A stretch of 64,000 nt of DNA from Aphanomyces cochlioides. Taxonomy: Eukaryota; Oomycota; Saprolegniomycetes; Saprolegniales; Verrucalvaceae. How positions within the stretch are numbered: position 1 is the first letter of the stretch; each line of letters opens with the position of its first letter. Positions 11,590-21,839 of the stretch are shown here, in pieces. The notes under the pieces were generated by a model. It was not told the DNA's origin. It did not search any database and saw only the letters and a list, made by a program, of their open reading frames with translations. The stretch spans positions 3,906,001-3,970,000 of the forward strand of contig JAHQRK010000001.1 of the NCBI GenBank assembly GCA_019828595.1. Reading direction: 5' to 3'. Both the position numbers and the translations under genes were made by a program.

Positions 11590-13419
11590 ATGGGAGCAGC
11601 CAATGGAGGCGCTGTCCCAGCTGAACCGGCGCCCGCCGTGGACTCTGCCAATGATTTGCTTCGCAAAGATGCTCCAACATCAGCAGACGGAGCGGCTCCA
11701 GGACTCTGCAGCGACATGGAACAAGACTACAGTATCTCGTGGACGATTGAGCACTTGCATTTGTACAACCCGGACTTTCAACTCACGCCTGAAGTAATCA
11801 GCCTTCTCCGGCGATTCTTTGAGCAACTAGATCCGGACAATAGAGGCGTCATCTCGAGCTCAGTGCTTGTGGAGAAGATCCGGCAAGTCGACCCGACCGA
11901 ACTCCATTTCACGACAGACCAACTCAACCAGCTCAACATTGAGAAGCTCAGGCGGCGAGAATCGACAGGAGAGAACGACGTTGAGCCAGACGATGTCACC
12001 TTTGATGAGTTCTGCGCTCTTGTGATGAGATGGAAAGAAATCAGTCCTGTGGGCGTCCAAATGGTGTACACGACCTGGGTCAAGGAAATGGGCGCCGTCG
12101 AATTCGGACTCGTCAACGAAACTGACGGCATGTTTATTCTTCAGCTACCGCCTAGTCCAAGCGGCACTACAACAGATACAAGTGGAGGCCCACCACCTGC
12201 CAAATCATCCACGACCACATCACCATTCACCTTGTTCAGCGGAGCCACATCGACAGAACTACGATCTTTTCTCGCCGGCGGTGCTGCAGGAATCATTGCC
12301 AAATCTACCCTGTCTCCGATTGATCGCGTCAAACTCCTCTTCCAAGTGAGCGACCATCTTCGATTCACACTGCGGAATGCCTTGTCCATGGGTGTCGACA
12401 TTGCTCAACGCGATGGTAATGCATTGAGAATTCACCTCGATTTCACGTTTGTTGTAGGATTGCTTGCGCTCTTTCGCGGCAACACGCTCAATCTGGTTCG
12501 CGTCTTCATGTCAGCTGGCATTCAGCATTCGACTTTCGACATCGTACGTCGCCGCTTCCACGACTACAACCAGAGCCAGCATGATCGTCATACGCCATCT
12601 GCGCCATATATCAAGACATTATCCAACATGCAATTGCTCCTCTCAGGCTCGATCGCAGGTCCTCTCTCTTGTCCATCGTAGCGTTCTTGACTCTGCTGCG
12701 TGTAGGTTGTGTGTCGACGATTGTAACGTATCCAGTTGATGTCGTCCGAACGAGGTATATGGTGCAGCAAGGGAAGATCAAGTACAACAACGTATTGGAT
12801 GCCGTCGCGTGCATGTACAGAGCTGAGGTGATCTACGTCTAGACGCTCCATGAGCTCACGTTGTATTGTAGGGTTTGCGGTCGTTCAATCGCGGGTTGTT
12901 TGTCAACTTGGTCGGCATTGTGCCGTACACTGGCATTGGCTTTTCACTCAACGAGCGGTTTAAGCAAGCTATGCTCGAGTTCCAGCACAAATACTTCGCC
13001 CCTGTGGATGCAAGCGTCGAGACGTATCAGTTGTCACCGTTCTCCAAGTTTATGTGTAGTTACTTGGCCGGTGCCATCGCTCAGACAGGTACAAGCTGCC
13101 CTCTTCTGTGATACTGAAGGCATTGTCTAGTGACGTATCCTCTCGATACAATCCGAAGGCGCATACAGACGGACGGCTACGTGACGGGAGCCAGCGACGG
13201 CCGCAAGTACATCAACATGCGCACAACGTGTAGAATTATCTTAGAGCAAGAAGGTCTCCGTGGGTTTTACAAGGGAGCTAGCGTCACGTGGCTACGGGTA
13301 AGATGCAGCAAAAGTCGTCTTGAGCTCACCAAGTCGTCGTCTAGGGTCCTCTCGCGTCTGGTATTAGTTTGACAGCGTACGACTTGCTCAAGGAGATTCT
13401 TGGAGTGGAAAAAATATAA
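11590..13419 (+). CDS. EF-hand-type mitochondrial carrier (SCaMC/APC-like)
   Basis: Six exons (11590-12415, 12458-12658, 12706-12827, 12872-13088, 13131-13297, 13345-13419) give 535 residues. The N-terminal 190 residues contain degenerate EF-hand helices (LLRRFFEQLDPDNRGVISSS, DVTFDEFCALVMRW), and the C-terminal half is a mitochondrial solute carrier with three repeats bearing the signature P-x-[DE]-x-x-[KR]: STLSPIDRVKLLFQ, VTYPVDVVRTRYM and VTYPLDTIRRRIQT. The layout matches Ca2+-regulated ATP-Mg/phosphate carriers of the inner membrane. The first loop is close to canonical; the second looks weak, so Ca2+ regulation is uncertain. The first intron is 42 nt and has no stop, so a continuous reading frame hides it. 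Confidence 0.85.
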
Positions 13420-13446
13420 ACGTCTATTGCCAGTCAACTTAAGGCT

Positions 13447-14656
13447 CTAGTGGAGGATCAACGTGTCGTTCAAGTCGTCTTGAACTGTCATGCCGCCAAA
13501 GATGACGAGTTTGTCGTCGACGACACAACCACAGTGAGCAAAGCGACCGCTGCCTTGACCATTGAGCTCGACTTGACGCATGGGCGCTTTGCAACATGAT
13601 GACGGAACTTCCAAAGCTAGTTGCCAGCAGTCGTCGCAGAATTCAGCGCCGCCGTCCCAACCGCCAAAATGCAACCATTGATTGTGAACGACGCCGCTGA
13701 TATGAGCGCAACGCCGCCATGCCGGCATGGATTCAATTGTCCAGGTCCATGTCTCTATGGATGAAGTGAACGACGGTCAGAACGAGCTACAAAATCGTAC
13801 CTGTGTCCAAAATCGACAGCTCGTCGCAGAGCTCTCCAGACTCGAGTCTTCCGCCGCAAATGTAGACCAAATTGTTGAGCACACAGGCGGAATGCAACTC
13901 ACGCTTGGCTAGAGTTGCAGCCTCTGGAGAGGCAATCGACTTCCAAGTGAAGTGACCGTCCTTGCTTGTGAGGAGAAACGTGTCGTTCATGGCACCGACG
14001 AGAGGCGAAGAGCCGCCAAAGATGAGCATGCCTTGGGGGAGAGCCACAGCAATGTGTGAGCTACGTGGAGGTGGAATGTCCCCATCAGCACAAGGCGATG
14101 TCCATTCCATGGTTTCTATTCCCATTCAAGTCGATAATGAACAGTCAGTGGTGAAGTACCTGTGTTTAGAATATGGAGATCATTGTAGACTTTGCCTTCA
14201 CGCAGATTGGCACCACCAAAGACATAAATGCAAGCGCCGATGGTGATGGATGTGTGGCCGCTTCGAGGTTCAAATGCCGAGTTGTTCTGAGGACTTGCTT
14301 GCGTCCATCGCTTCTTGTCTAGACATCAACTTTGAGAACATGTTGAAGCAATACAAACACCGTAATCAAAGACATGCACGTCGTTGAATGCTTCAGCCGC
14401 ACGATTGGCGCCTCCAATCAAGTAGAGAAGAGTCTTTCCTTCAGATGTGACCTAGACAGGAGCGTCAATCGTTGATCTTCTGGCGCCGTACTACCGGCGT
14501 AAAAGTGGCTCCACCACGTTTCGCGGGGAGATTCGAGTCGTACGTCGCAGGGCATGCTGACAACGTATATGTCTTCTCAGTAGTGTCATTCTCTTCGTCT
14601 TGGACGGGAATCTCTTCAAAGTAGAACATTTCTTCCTTCTCGCTCGGGAGGCTCAT
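13447..14656 (-). CDS. Kelch-repeat protein
   Basis: Five exons (14495-14656, 14361-14451, 14160-14318, 13801-14115, 13447-13754) encode 344 residues from MSLPSEKEEMFYFEEIPV. Successive kelch motifs carry the double-glycine signature: LLYLIGGANRAAEAFND, IYVFGGANLREGKVYNDL, MLIFGGSSPLVGAMNDT, LVYICGGRLESGELCDEL, LHFGGWDGG and LVIFGGMTVQDDLNDT, enough for a six-bladed propeller. No BTB, F-box or membrane segment accompanies it, so the partner is unknown. It lies 27 bp downstream of the convergent carrier gene and shares a 350-bp upstream region with POLR3K. Confidence 0.85.
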
Positions 14657-15005
14657 GCGATCTTGCTTCGATGTTGGAAATGGAAAAGTTCCAAGCGGTG
14701 TATGTCCGGATAATATCCGGATCAATGACTGTCGGGTATTAGGGTATGTCTGAAGGTATTGACTCCATTCTCTTTGCTGACTGTCCTGGAAAGCATCAAG
14801 TGCGTTTTAGATGTACGCTTTATTAACCTACCTGCGGCAAGAAACCAGCCAAAGTCTCGCGGAAATTGCGGATCTCACTGTAATCAACCTTGGTGGAAGA
14901 GTCAAATACCCGATGAATGTATTATAAACCCGGTATTTGGAATACATATCGGGCGTTCGACCGGATATTTGGTATTTTACTGCCGCCCAAGCATTTTTGA
15001 AAGCC
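14657..15005. promoter_or_regulatory. Bidirectional promoter, kelch gene / POLR3K
   Basis: Head-to-head intergenic space of 349 bp. It contains the palindromic GTCCGGATAATATCCGGATC (14704-14723), GTCGGGTATTAGGGTAT just after it, and a cluster AATACCCGAT, ACCCGGTATTTGG, ATATCGGGC and ACCGGATATTTGG between 14907 and 14972. The first 17 bases of the palindrome core recur exactly at 23728-23744. A role as transcription-factor sites is inferred. Confidence 0.5.
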
Positions 15006-15478
15006 ATGCACTTCTGTCCGACTTGCGGAAATCTTCTCATGGTGGAGCCCGATGTAAGTCGCCTCTGGCTACAGGACGAATTATGATGGAATGGCATACT
15101 GTGTAGACTGATGGAATGCGCTTTTGCTGTCAGACATGCCCATATATCTACAAGATTGAGAACAAGGTACGTGTTTTTTCCGGCTGGACGCGATATTCAC
15201 GAGCAGTTTTTGGCGAGCAGGTACAAAAGAAAGTCCCGTTGCAACGAAAACAAGTCGATGATGTCTTGGGGGGCGATCAAGCATGGGAAAACGTTGATCA
15301 AACCGAGAGTCTGACGTCTTTTGTTGACTTGTATCTCATGTCTTCCTCTGTAGCTCGATGCCCATTTTGTCAGCATGACAAGGCCTACTTTATGCAAATC
15401 CAAATTCGATCGGCTGATGAACCTTCCACGACATTTTACAAGTGCGTGGCGTGTAAGAAGCAGTGGAATGACAAGTAA
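15006..15478 (+). CDS. POLR3K: RNA polymerase III subunit RPC10/RPC11 (TFIIS-like)
   Basis: Four exons (15006-15053, 15107-15166, 15221-15308, 15354-15478) join to 106 residues, matching the usual ~108. The N-terminal zinc ribbon (FCPTCGNLL and FCCQTCPYIYKI) is followed by the diagnostic linker VDDVLGGDQAWENVDQTE and the C-terminal TFIIS-type ribbon (CPFCQHDKAYFMQIQIRSAD, then FYKCVACKKQWND). The acidic/Arg pair of the TFIIS-like hairpin (RSADEP) is present, so RNA cleavage, termination and reinitiation functions of Pol III should be intact. The third intron is 45 nt and free of stops. Nuclear. Confidence 0.95.
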
Positions 15479-15553
15479 CACGACGTGATGGAAACAACTT
15501 GTGCTCTATACAATCGATGTCCTTTATGCAACAGTCGTAGTGACAGAGCCTGC

Positions 15554-16223
15554 TCAGCCTTCAGTCTTCACGCCCTTTTGGCACACGTAGATGTAGTGCA
15601 CTGCGTTTGCATCAGCAGCATCCGTAACCTGAACGGCACTCACGGTCGGCTTGGGTACAGTGTGGACGGTGACTTTCCAGTGCAATTCGTTGTTTTCAAG
15701 GTAGCTCAAGCGGTTGTCTGGGACACCGTACGAGATAATAAAATACACGCCATTCGGTTTGAGAACGCGGTAGATTTCTTGGCACATCTTCGCGACGTTT
15801 GCGGTCGAGCCTTCGCCGCACAAGATGGAATCCATCGTGCCTTTATCGACAACACTGTCGAATGTTTCGTCCGAGAACGACAACGAGCACACATTCATCT
15901 GCTGCCACTGCATGCCTTCGTGTCCTTCGTACTTCTTGCTCATTTGATCAATCACAACTTGCGAGACATCAATATTCATGATGGTCTGGAAGCCGTCATT
16001 CATCATTTCTTCACTCAAGCGCGAATTGCCCGCCCCCGACATGAGCACATTATCTGTCTTTTTCAAGTACTGCAAGAGCAAATCCTTGACTCCAGCATAT
16101 CGTTGGTACCAGTCAAACTGCTCCGCATCCCTACAAAGCGCGTCAAGTCCTCAATTCGAGCAGCAAGCCTTCGTACTTGGTGTATCGCTCGTCCCAGTAG
16201 GAAGCTTTGCCGTACTGCGCCAT
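15554..16223 (-). CDS. METTL13/EEF1AKMT4-like SAM-dependent methyltransferase
   Basis: Two exons (16177-16223 and 15554-16130) give 207 residues. The N-terminal YGKASYWDERYTKDAEQFDWY segment spans the splice site and is typical of the METTL13/EEF1AKMT4 group, which methylates translation elongation factor eEF1A. SAM-binding motif I appears as VLMSGAGNSRLSEEM with the acidic motif II residue in IMNIDVSQ; later comes VVDKGTMDSILCG, another hallmark. It ends with a Rossmann beta-hairpin region (YLENNELHWKVTVHTV). Substrate is inferred from the family. Convergent with POLR3K, 75 bp apart. Confidence 0.85.
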
Positions 16224-17462
16224 GATCCTTTTGCCAAAATAATCCCTTGCTCTGTGGCTGCTCCATGAAGCTCCATTGCCTCGAAATAAGAACATTATTA
16301 CGTCATTTGAGAGATTTTCTATGGTATTTTTTTAAAGATTACCTTGATTTAAGAACAATCCTGTGAAATTTAATAACTTATTTCTTTTAAGAGTCGTTTT
16401 TTCTAGAAATCGAACATTTGCCAAAAAGACGCGTCGGGTCAAGATCGCAATCCATGGAGGACTGATGAAGCTCCATTGACAACGGCTGTAACAGCATCCA
16501 CAGAGGTATTTGTACAAGGAGAAGCGCTTTTTGAGCTTGGAAATGCGAGAGGTGGGTTGAGAGCGGCCTCAAAGGTGGCTCAGAGACGTCGATGCTATTT
16601 CCGATTCGAGTCATGTCAAGTGACGTGACTGGCAGTACAAATGCGACGCACTTTCCAGCGAAAGAGGCAACGAAGAGATGATTCGACGCTGTAGCGTGCC
16701 AATTCACGACAGACTGAGACTCTCGCGATGAGAATAGCAATCCATCATAGCCACTGGAAAAACTCTTCTCATGACCACGGCGCGCTCCTTGCCGTATCGA
16801 CATCTTGACTCTAGCGTTCATGTTGTTGACGTCACAGAGTATTATCGATTACAACCATACGAGTTAGTCTCAGCCATGAATCGTCTTCCCATCTTCTTGT
16901 TGGATATCTTCTGGCTAGGAAGGAATAATAAGCGTCATCTATCGAAAGACCTCGTCTGTATCGACAACTCCATGACCATGTCGCAAGATGGCACTCGTGG
17001 TCACTTCATCGCTGGGGAAGCTTTGATGCTCTGAAACAGGTCCATCACAACTTGTGCTGGGTCTTCCATGCCACCATTGCAATGGCACCTCATGCATCCC
17101 TATCTGTTATGGACTAGTCAATGCATCAATGCAGTGCATCGGTGGAGAGCGAAGCTTGAGCATCGTCTTCGTCGTCTTTCCATGATCTAGCTTCGTCCTT
17201 CTTGCTGTCGATGCTGTCCGTGATGATCACGCCGCTAGGGTTCCTCACAAGTGAGTCATCCATTGCATTCATGTCGATGACTACGAATCCTCAAGCATCT
17301 CGCTGTCCATCTTCGCCCGTAGCAGCGCGCACTGGGGCCTCGGCCTTTCCTCCATCTTGAATCGCCGCCGCGTCAAAGTTTCCTCCATGCGATTGTTTCT
17401 TTTGAATTCTTTTCCGGATAAAGGTTCCAGGACAGCCCTCCAATTATTGATCGACGACGACG
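16224..17462. other. Intergenic, no certain gene
   Basis: The start (16290-16390) is AT-rich with TTTTTTTAAAGATT and TTTCTTTTAAGAG, probably the promoter of the methyltransferase gene. A minus-strand frame at 16387-16821 (144 codons) contains a phrase reminiscent of a single WD blade (WHATASNHLFVASFAGKCVA) but nothing else supports a gene. The rest, up to the MPP-alpha start, shows nothing clear. Confidence 0.4.
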
Positions 17463-19431
17463 ATGGTGCGCATCCAAGTGTTGTCTCAACTCAAGAAGTC
17501 TTCGTCCGCCGCGCTGTCTGTCGTGGGCTACGGCAGATCCTTCTGCTCGGCGAAGCACCCGACGATTTCGCATTATGTCCACTCGAAGGACGCGGAAGAA
17601 CCCGCGCAGGGCATCCTCAAACCCGATCTGGTACGGAATTGTTCAATCGATGTGTTCGGTCGCTTACCAGTGCGTAGTCGTCGTTCAAGAAGCTCCCGAG
17701 CTTGGATGAACCTATCCCAGGGTAACGACGAGCTCTCTTTGGAGGTGGGACGACTCTTGATGCGTAGATTGCCAGTCCTCAAACCGGCGAGCCAACTTCA
17801 AGCTCCACGTACAGAAACGACCGTCTTACCGAATGGTCTGCGTGTCATCTCGCAAGAAACCTATGGCCAAGCGTCCACCGTCGGTCTCTTTATCGATGCT
17901 GGGAGTCGCTTTGAAGAAGGTAAGATGCCTTGAACGCTCTCTGTGACTAATAGTGCAGACTCAAATACTGGCATCACGCACATGATGGAGCATTTGGGCT
18001 TCAAGAGTTCGCTTACGCGTTCCCATGCTGAGCTCGTTCGGTACAACTTGTCTACGTTGAGCTCATGTGCTTATCATACTCTGTTGTAGCGAAATCGAAG
18101 ACATTGGCGCTCAAACGACAGCGTCAAGCGGCCGCGAACAGCTCATATACACAGTCGATGTGCTTCGAGACAACGTCGACCGTGCTTTGATGCTCCTCGC
18201 CGACGCGATCTTGAAGCCCGCGATCCTCGAAGAGGAAATCGAGATGATCAAAGTGATCATGCGCATTCAATCGGAAGATCTCAAGGAGAACCCTCAGCAA
18301 TACCTCCAAGAGGTTTTCGTTCCTCTCTGCTCCATCGTCTCATTCTCTTTCTAGCGCATCCACACGGCAGCGTATGGCGGCAACAACACATTGGGTCGAC
18401 CTTTGCAATGTCCCCTTGACAAGGTCAATCGGCTCAACCGCGATTCCGTTGTGACGTACATGAAAAAATTCTTCGTCGCGCCACGCATCGTCTTGGCTGG
18501 CTCTGGCATCGAGCATTCCGTGCTGGTCGAAAAGGCGAAAGCTTACTTTGGCGACATCAACGCCGTGACCGAACCCGTCGTGGCGAAGCCCGCCGAGTAC
18601 ATTGGCGGCTTGGAAGCGATTGAACAACTCGACGGACCATTCTCGTATGCCTCTCTGGCGTTTCCAACGGGTGGATGGCATCACGAAGGTACAAACTCTC
18701 TCTGTCCTCCTCGGTCAAGAAGCTCATGGAATGGTTGACGCGTGTAGATCTGGTGCCCGTTTGCGTCCTCCAGACGCTTCTAGGCGGCGGCGATTCCTTC
18801 TCCGCCGGTGGTCCTGGCAAAGGCATGTACTCTCGACTCTACACTGTACGTCCATCCTCGACTCGAACACTCTCTGACGTGCTCGTAGCATGTGCTGAAC
18901 CGCTACTACTGGGTCGAATCGGCGCAAGCTTTCACATCTCTCCACGGCGACGCTGGTCTCCTTGGCATCTACGGCGCTTGCATGCCGGAAGCAACTGGCC
19001 AACTCGTTGGTTTGCTCGTGAATCAGCTCCTCTCCGTGGCTTGTACGTCGTTTCTTCCTTGTGCGCACTCCTCACGTCTCTCTAGTGCACGGTGTGGACG
19101 CGACCGAGCTGTCTCGCGCAAAGAATCAACTCAAGTCGTCCGTCCTGATGAATTTGGAGTCGCGGATGATCTTGTACGAAGACATTGGACGACAGGTTCC
19201 GCTCTCTCTTCCTCCTTCATCTCTAACGCACTGTAGCTGCTCACGTACGGCGAACGTGAAAGCCCCGAGTCGATCTGTGCCAAGGTGGACGCCGTGACGG
19301 CCGACGACTTGCAGCGCATCACACGAGAAGCGATGCAACACCGTCCAAGTCTGGTATACATGGGCAAACTCTCGGACTTCCCGAGCTACGACAACGTCGC
19401 GCAGGCGATCGCTCAAGTCTTACAGCAGTAG
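17463..19431 (+). CDS. PMPCA: Mitochondrial processing peptidase alpha subunit
   Basis: Ten exons (17463-17630, 17678-17721, 17768-17919, 17959-18040, 18090-18312, 18355-18688, 18748-18845, 18889-19042, 19086-19195, 19237-19431) give 519 residues. A mitochondrial presequence ([20 protein letters not shown]) precedes the M16-family fold ([14 protein letters not shown]). The glycine-rich loop [18 protein letters not shown] identifies the alpha subunit, which holds presequences for cleavage by the beta subunit in the matrix. Unusually it keeps an HxxEH-like motif ([13 protein letters not shown]), which alpha subunits normally lose; the distal zinc-ligand region reads VIMRIQ rather than the catalytic VILREM, so it is probably not a peptidase. 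Convergent with the PDZ/PH gene, 14 bp apart. Confidence 0.92.
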
Positions 19432-19445
19432 AATAGAAGATGCCT

Positions 19446-21499
19446 CTAATCGACAACGATGGCCGACGACGACGACGACGAGGCGAGTTTGCTGAGTTTG
19501 GCGTGGAGGAGGCGAAAGCCTTGCACCAACCGCTGGCATTGCTCTGGCGTGTCGGCTTCAATGTCGATCGTTCGGCACGGCTTGGCACACACGAGCGAGA
19601 AGCATCGCGTCGGCGGCGCCGCGGCTTTCTTGGACAAGATTTGCGTCTCCTTGCCGACGAGGACATCCACAATGTCCTTGGCATCGACGACAATCTTCTT
19701 ATTCGGGTGGCGGAACGCATCTTCATGGCGCGCGTCCTCCACGCTCGTCCAGCTCAACCAGTGACCGGCTGGATCCATGTACAAGTACCGCTCGTGGCTG
19801 TCGCCGCGCCGACCGTGCTACAATTTCATGAGCTTCCACGACGAAGGAGCGACGTACTTTGTGGACGCGCCAGCCTTTCGTCGACATGCGCTGGACAAAG
19901 TCGCGGAGAATCCTCTCGTCGAGCTGTTCCTTCTGGAGAGCATTCTGCTGCTGCTCGCTTGTCGCCAACTGCGACGTCGTCAGCGACCGCTCAAGCTCAT
20001 GGCCGTGATGTTCCAACGCATGGACACGAGCTTCAAGCGCCGCTTTCTCGGCTTTCCATTGTTCCTTCTGAGCGTTCCACTTGAGCTTGGCAGCGTCGAA
20101 TCGCGTGCGGAGAGCATCCAGCTCATCCTTGGACGTCGTGGTCGTCGTCGGGGAAGCGGAGGAAGATGACATCGACGGCTCGATGGAAGGCTGCGCTGCA
20201 TTCTGCAAGCGCTCCTTCTCGACCTGGAGCTTCTCAATGAGCTGTCGATCAGCTTGAGCTTGCGCTGTTGCATCTGCGAGCGCGGCTTCCAGAGCTGCTT
20301 TTTGCGCGGCGTGGTCTGCGCGCTGCATTTGTAGCTTGGCCATCGTTTCTTCATGCTTGTCTTGCTGGTTCACTTCGGGCTTGTCCTCGTCGACGTGGAG
20401 GAGTTTGTCGAGCTCGTTGGTCTTGTTGTCCTCGACGAGGATTTCACGGTGGAGTTTGTCGAGGAGGTAGAGCTCGTCCCCTCGCTTTCGCTCCAGTGCG
20501 GCGAGTTTGTCGTCCACCGCGCGCTTGGCTGCCTGCGTCTCCTCGAGTCGGCTGTGGAGATGGTCCAGTCGTTCCTGGATTCCTCTGTTCTCGATCTACA
20601 CGAGCATCACGCTCGACACGGCGGACGACAACGTACCAAGGCGCAAGCTAGCGCTTGCTGCGCGTGGTCGCGTTCAGTCTGGAGCTGCGTGATCTGCGCC
20701 TGCTTGTCCTCGAGCGCTTGGCGATCTTGTCGGATCTGCTCCATGACGTGGAGCTGCTGGTCGCCCATTTCATCGTTGGTTGTCAAGAGCGACTGGTTCC
20801 ACTTCTTGAAGTTCTCGAGCTGGCGTTCCGCGTCTTCCTTGGCGAGCGTCGCTTCTTGAAGAAGTTCACGGAGGCGGACGACCTCCGCCGCGAGGGACCC
20901 GGTCGTCGGTGCTTCCGGGAATGCAACCTTTGGCGTCGTCGCAAGGCAGGGAGAACTCACATCGGCAAACGTGAGCAGCACCGGCCGCTTCGCCGTCTTG
21001 ATTCTACTCGAGATTCCATCAGTTCAACAGTGCAAGGAAGGACAGACTTGGCCACGACGGCGTCGAAGGAAAGCTGCTCCACGTCCAAGTCGTTGATGGC
21101 GCGGACGCAAAGGCCAGGGATGATCACACTGCGTCGCAACGACGTGAGGACTGCAGCAGCAAGTAGAGCGTACCGTGATGTATCGCAGCTCATGTAGCAG
21201 TGCTCGTTGTGGTCAAACGCGTGGTTGTCGCGGATCTTGTTGGACACGACATTGTCAACACTGCAAGCATACGTTGCATCCTTGACGGGAATGAATCCCA
21301 GCCCGATCGGCTTGCGCTCGTCAAAGAGGACAGAAAACTCCTTCTCCCACAGCTGCGTCTTTGGCCCTGGCGGCAATTGGAAGACGTCTTGGTTGCCCGA
21401 CGGCCGCGGCGATCGGACGCTGGCGCACTTGAGCATTTGGTCGCAAGCTGCCAACTCCCGTCGCTCGTCTCTCGCGTCTATTTTTAGCACGATGGACAT
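19446..21499 (-). CDS. PDZ-like / coiled-coil / PH-domain protein
   Basis: Five exons (21174-21499, 21048-21128, 20637-21003, 19858-20595, 19446-19817) give 627 residues starting MSIVLKIDARDERREL; an upstream in-frame ATG at 21538 is possible. Residues about 30-150 look PDZ-like: LWEKEFSVLFDERKPIGLGF, then GLCVRAINDLDVEQLSFDAV and the closing AKRPVLLTF. The middle 330 residues are coiled coil with Ala/Gln/Glu-rich heptads, broken by a Ser/Thr patch (SMSSSSASPTTTTTSK). The C-terminus is PH-like (YLYMDPAGHWLSWTS, FSLVCAKPCRTIDIEADT, EQCQRLVQGFRLL). This suggests a membrane-phosphoinositide-linked scaffold; partners are unknown. Divergent from the NDH-2 gene. Confidence 0.75.
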
Positions 21500-21839
21500 T
21501 TCACCCGTGTGAAATTTTAAAATGGCTCGAAATTTCAACGCCTAGGAAAAACATCAAATAGTGTATGCAATCTAAAATAGTGACCTCAATGGCTTAAAAC
21601 TATTTTAAAATACTTTTGGCAGCGCAATGCATTGGAGAGTATATTTAAAAATTCATTTTAAAATAGGATCAGATAAGAAGAACGAGACAAACTTCTTCCA
21701 TCACTCAAATTTAAAAATACTTTTAAATGTTAGCATGGCAGTAAAAAACGGAGGATTTGTATTTAAAATGTTTTAAATGGGTGTGGCGTGTTTGTCGGGC
21801 TTGTCGAGAAGATCGACGTCATTTACAATTCTGCACGCG
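21500..21839. promoter_or_regulatory. Bidirectional promoter rich in TTTAAAATA words
   Basis: Between the two divergent genes the DNA is very AT-rich and repeats variants of ATTTTAAAAT at 21514-21523, 21599-21610, 21643-21664, 21707-21728 and 21761-21778, spaced 40-85 bp. The same style of sequence occurs ahead of other genes in the window. No CCAAT box is obvious. A nucleosome-free promoter is the simplest reading. Confidence 0.45.

Noticed and set aside
16387..16821. 144-codon minus-strand frame with a WD-like phrase
   Set aside because: There is one weak blade-like phrase only, no further repeats and no splice continuation; mentioned in the intergenic entry instead.
19440..20084. 214-codon plus-strand frame
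   Set aside because: It lies antisense to the coiled-coil/PH exons, which have consistent splicing and domain content.
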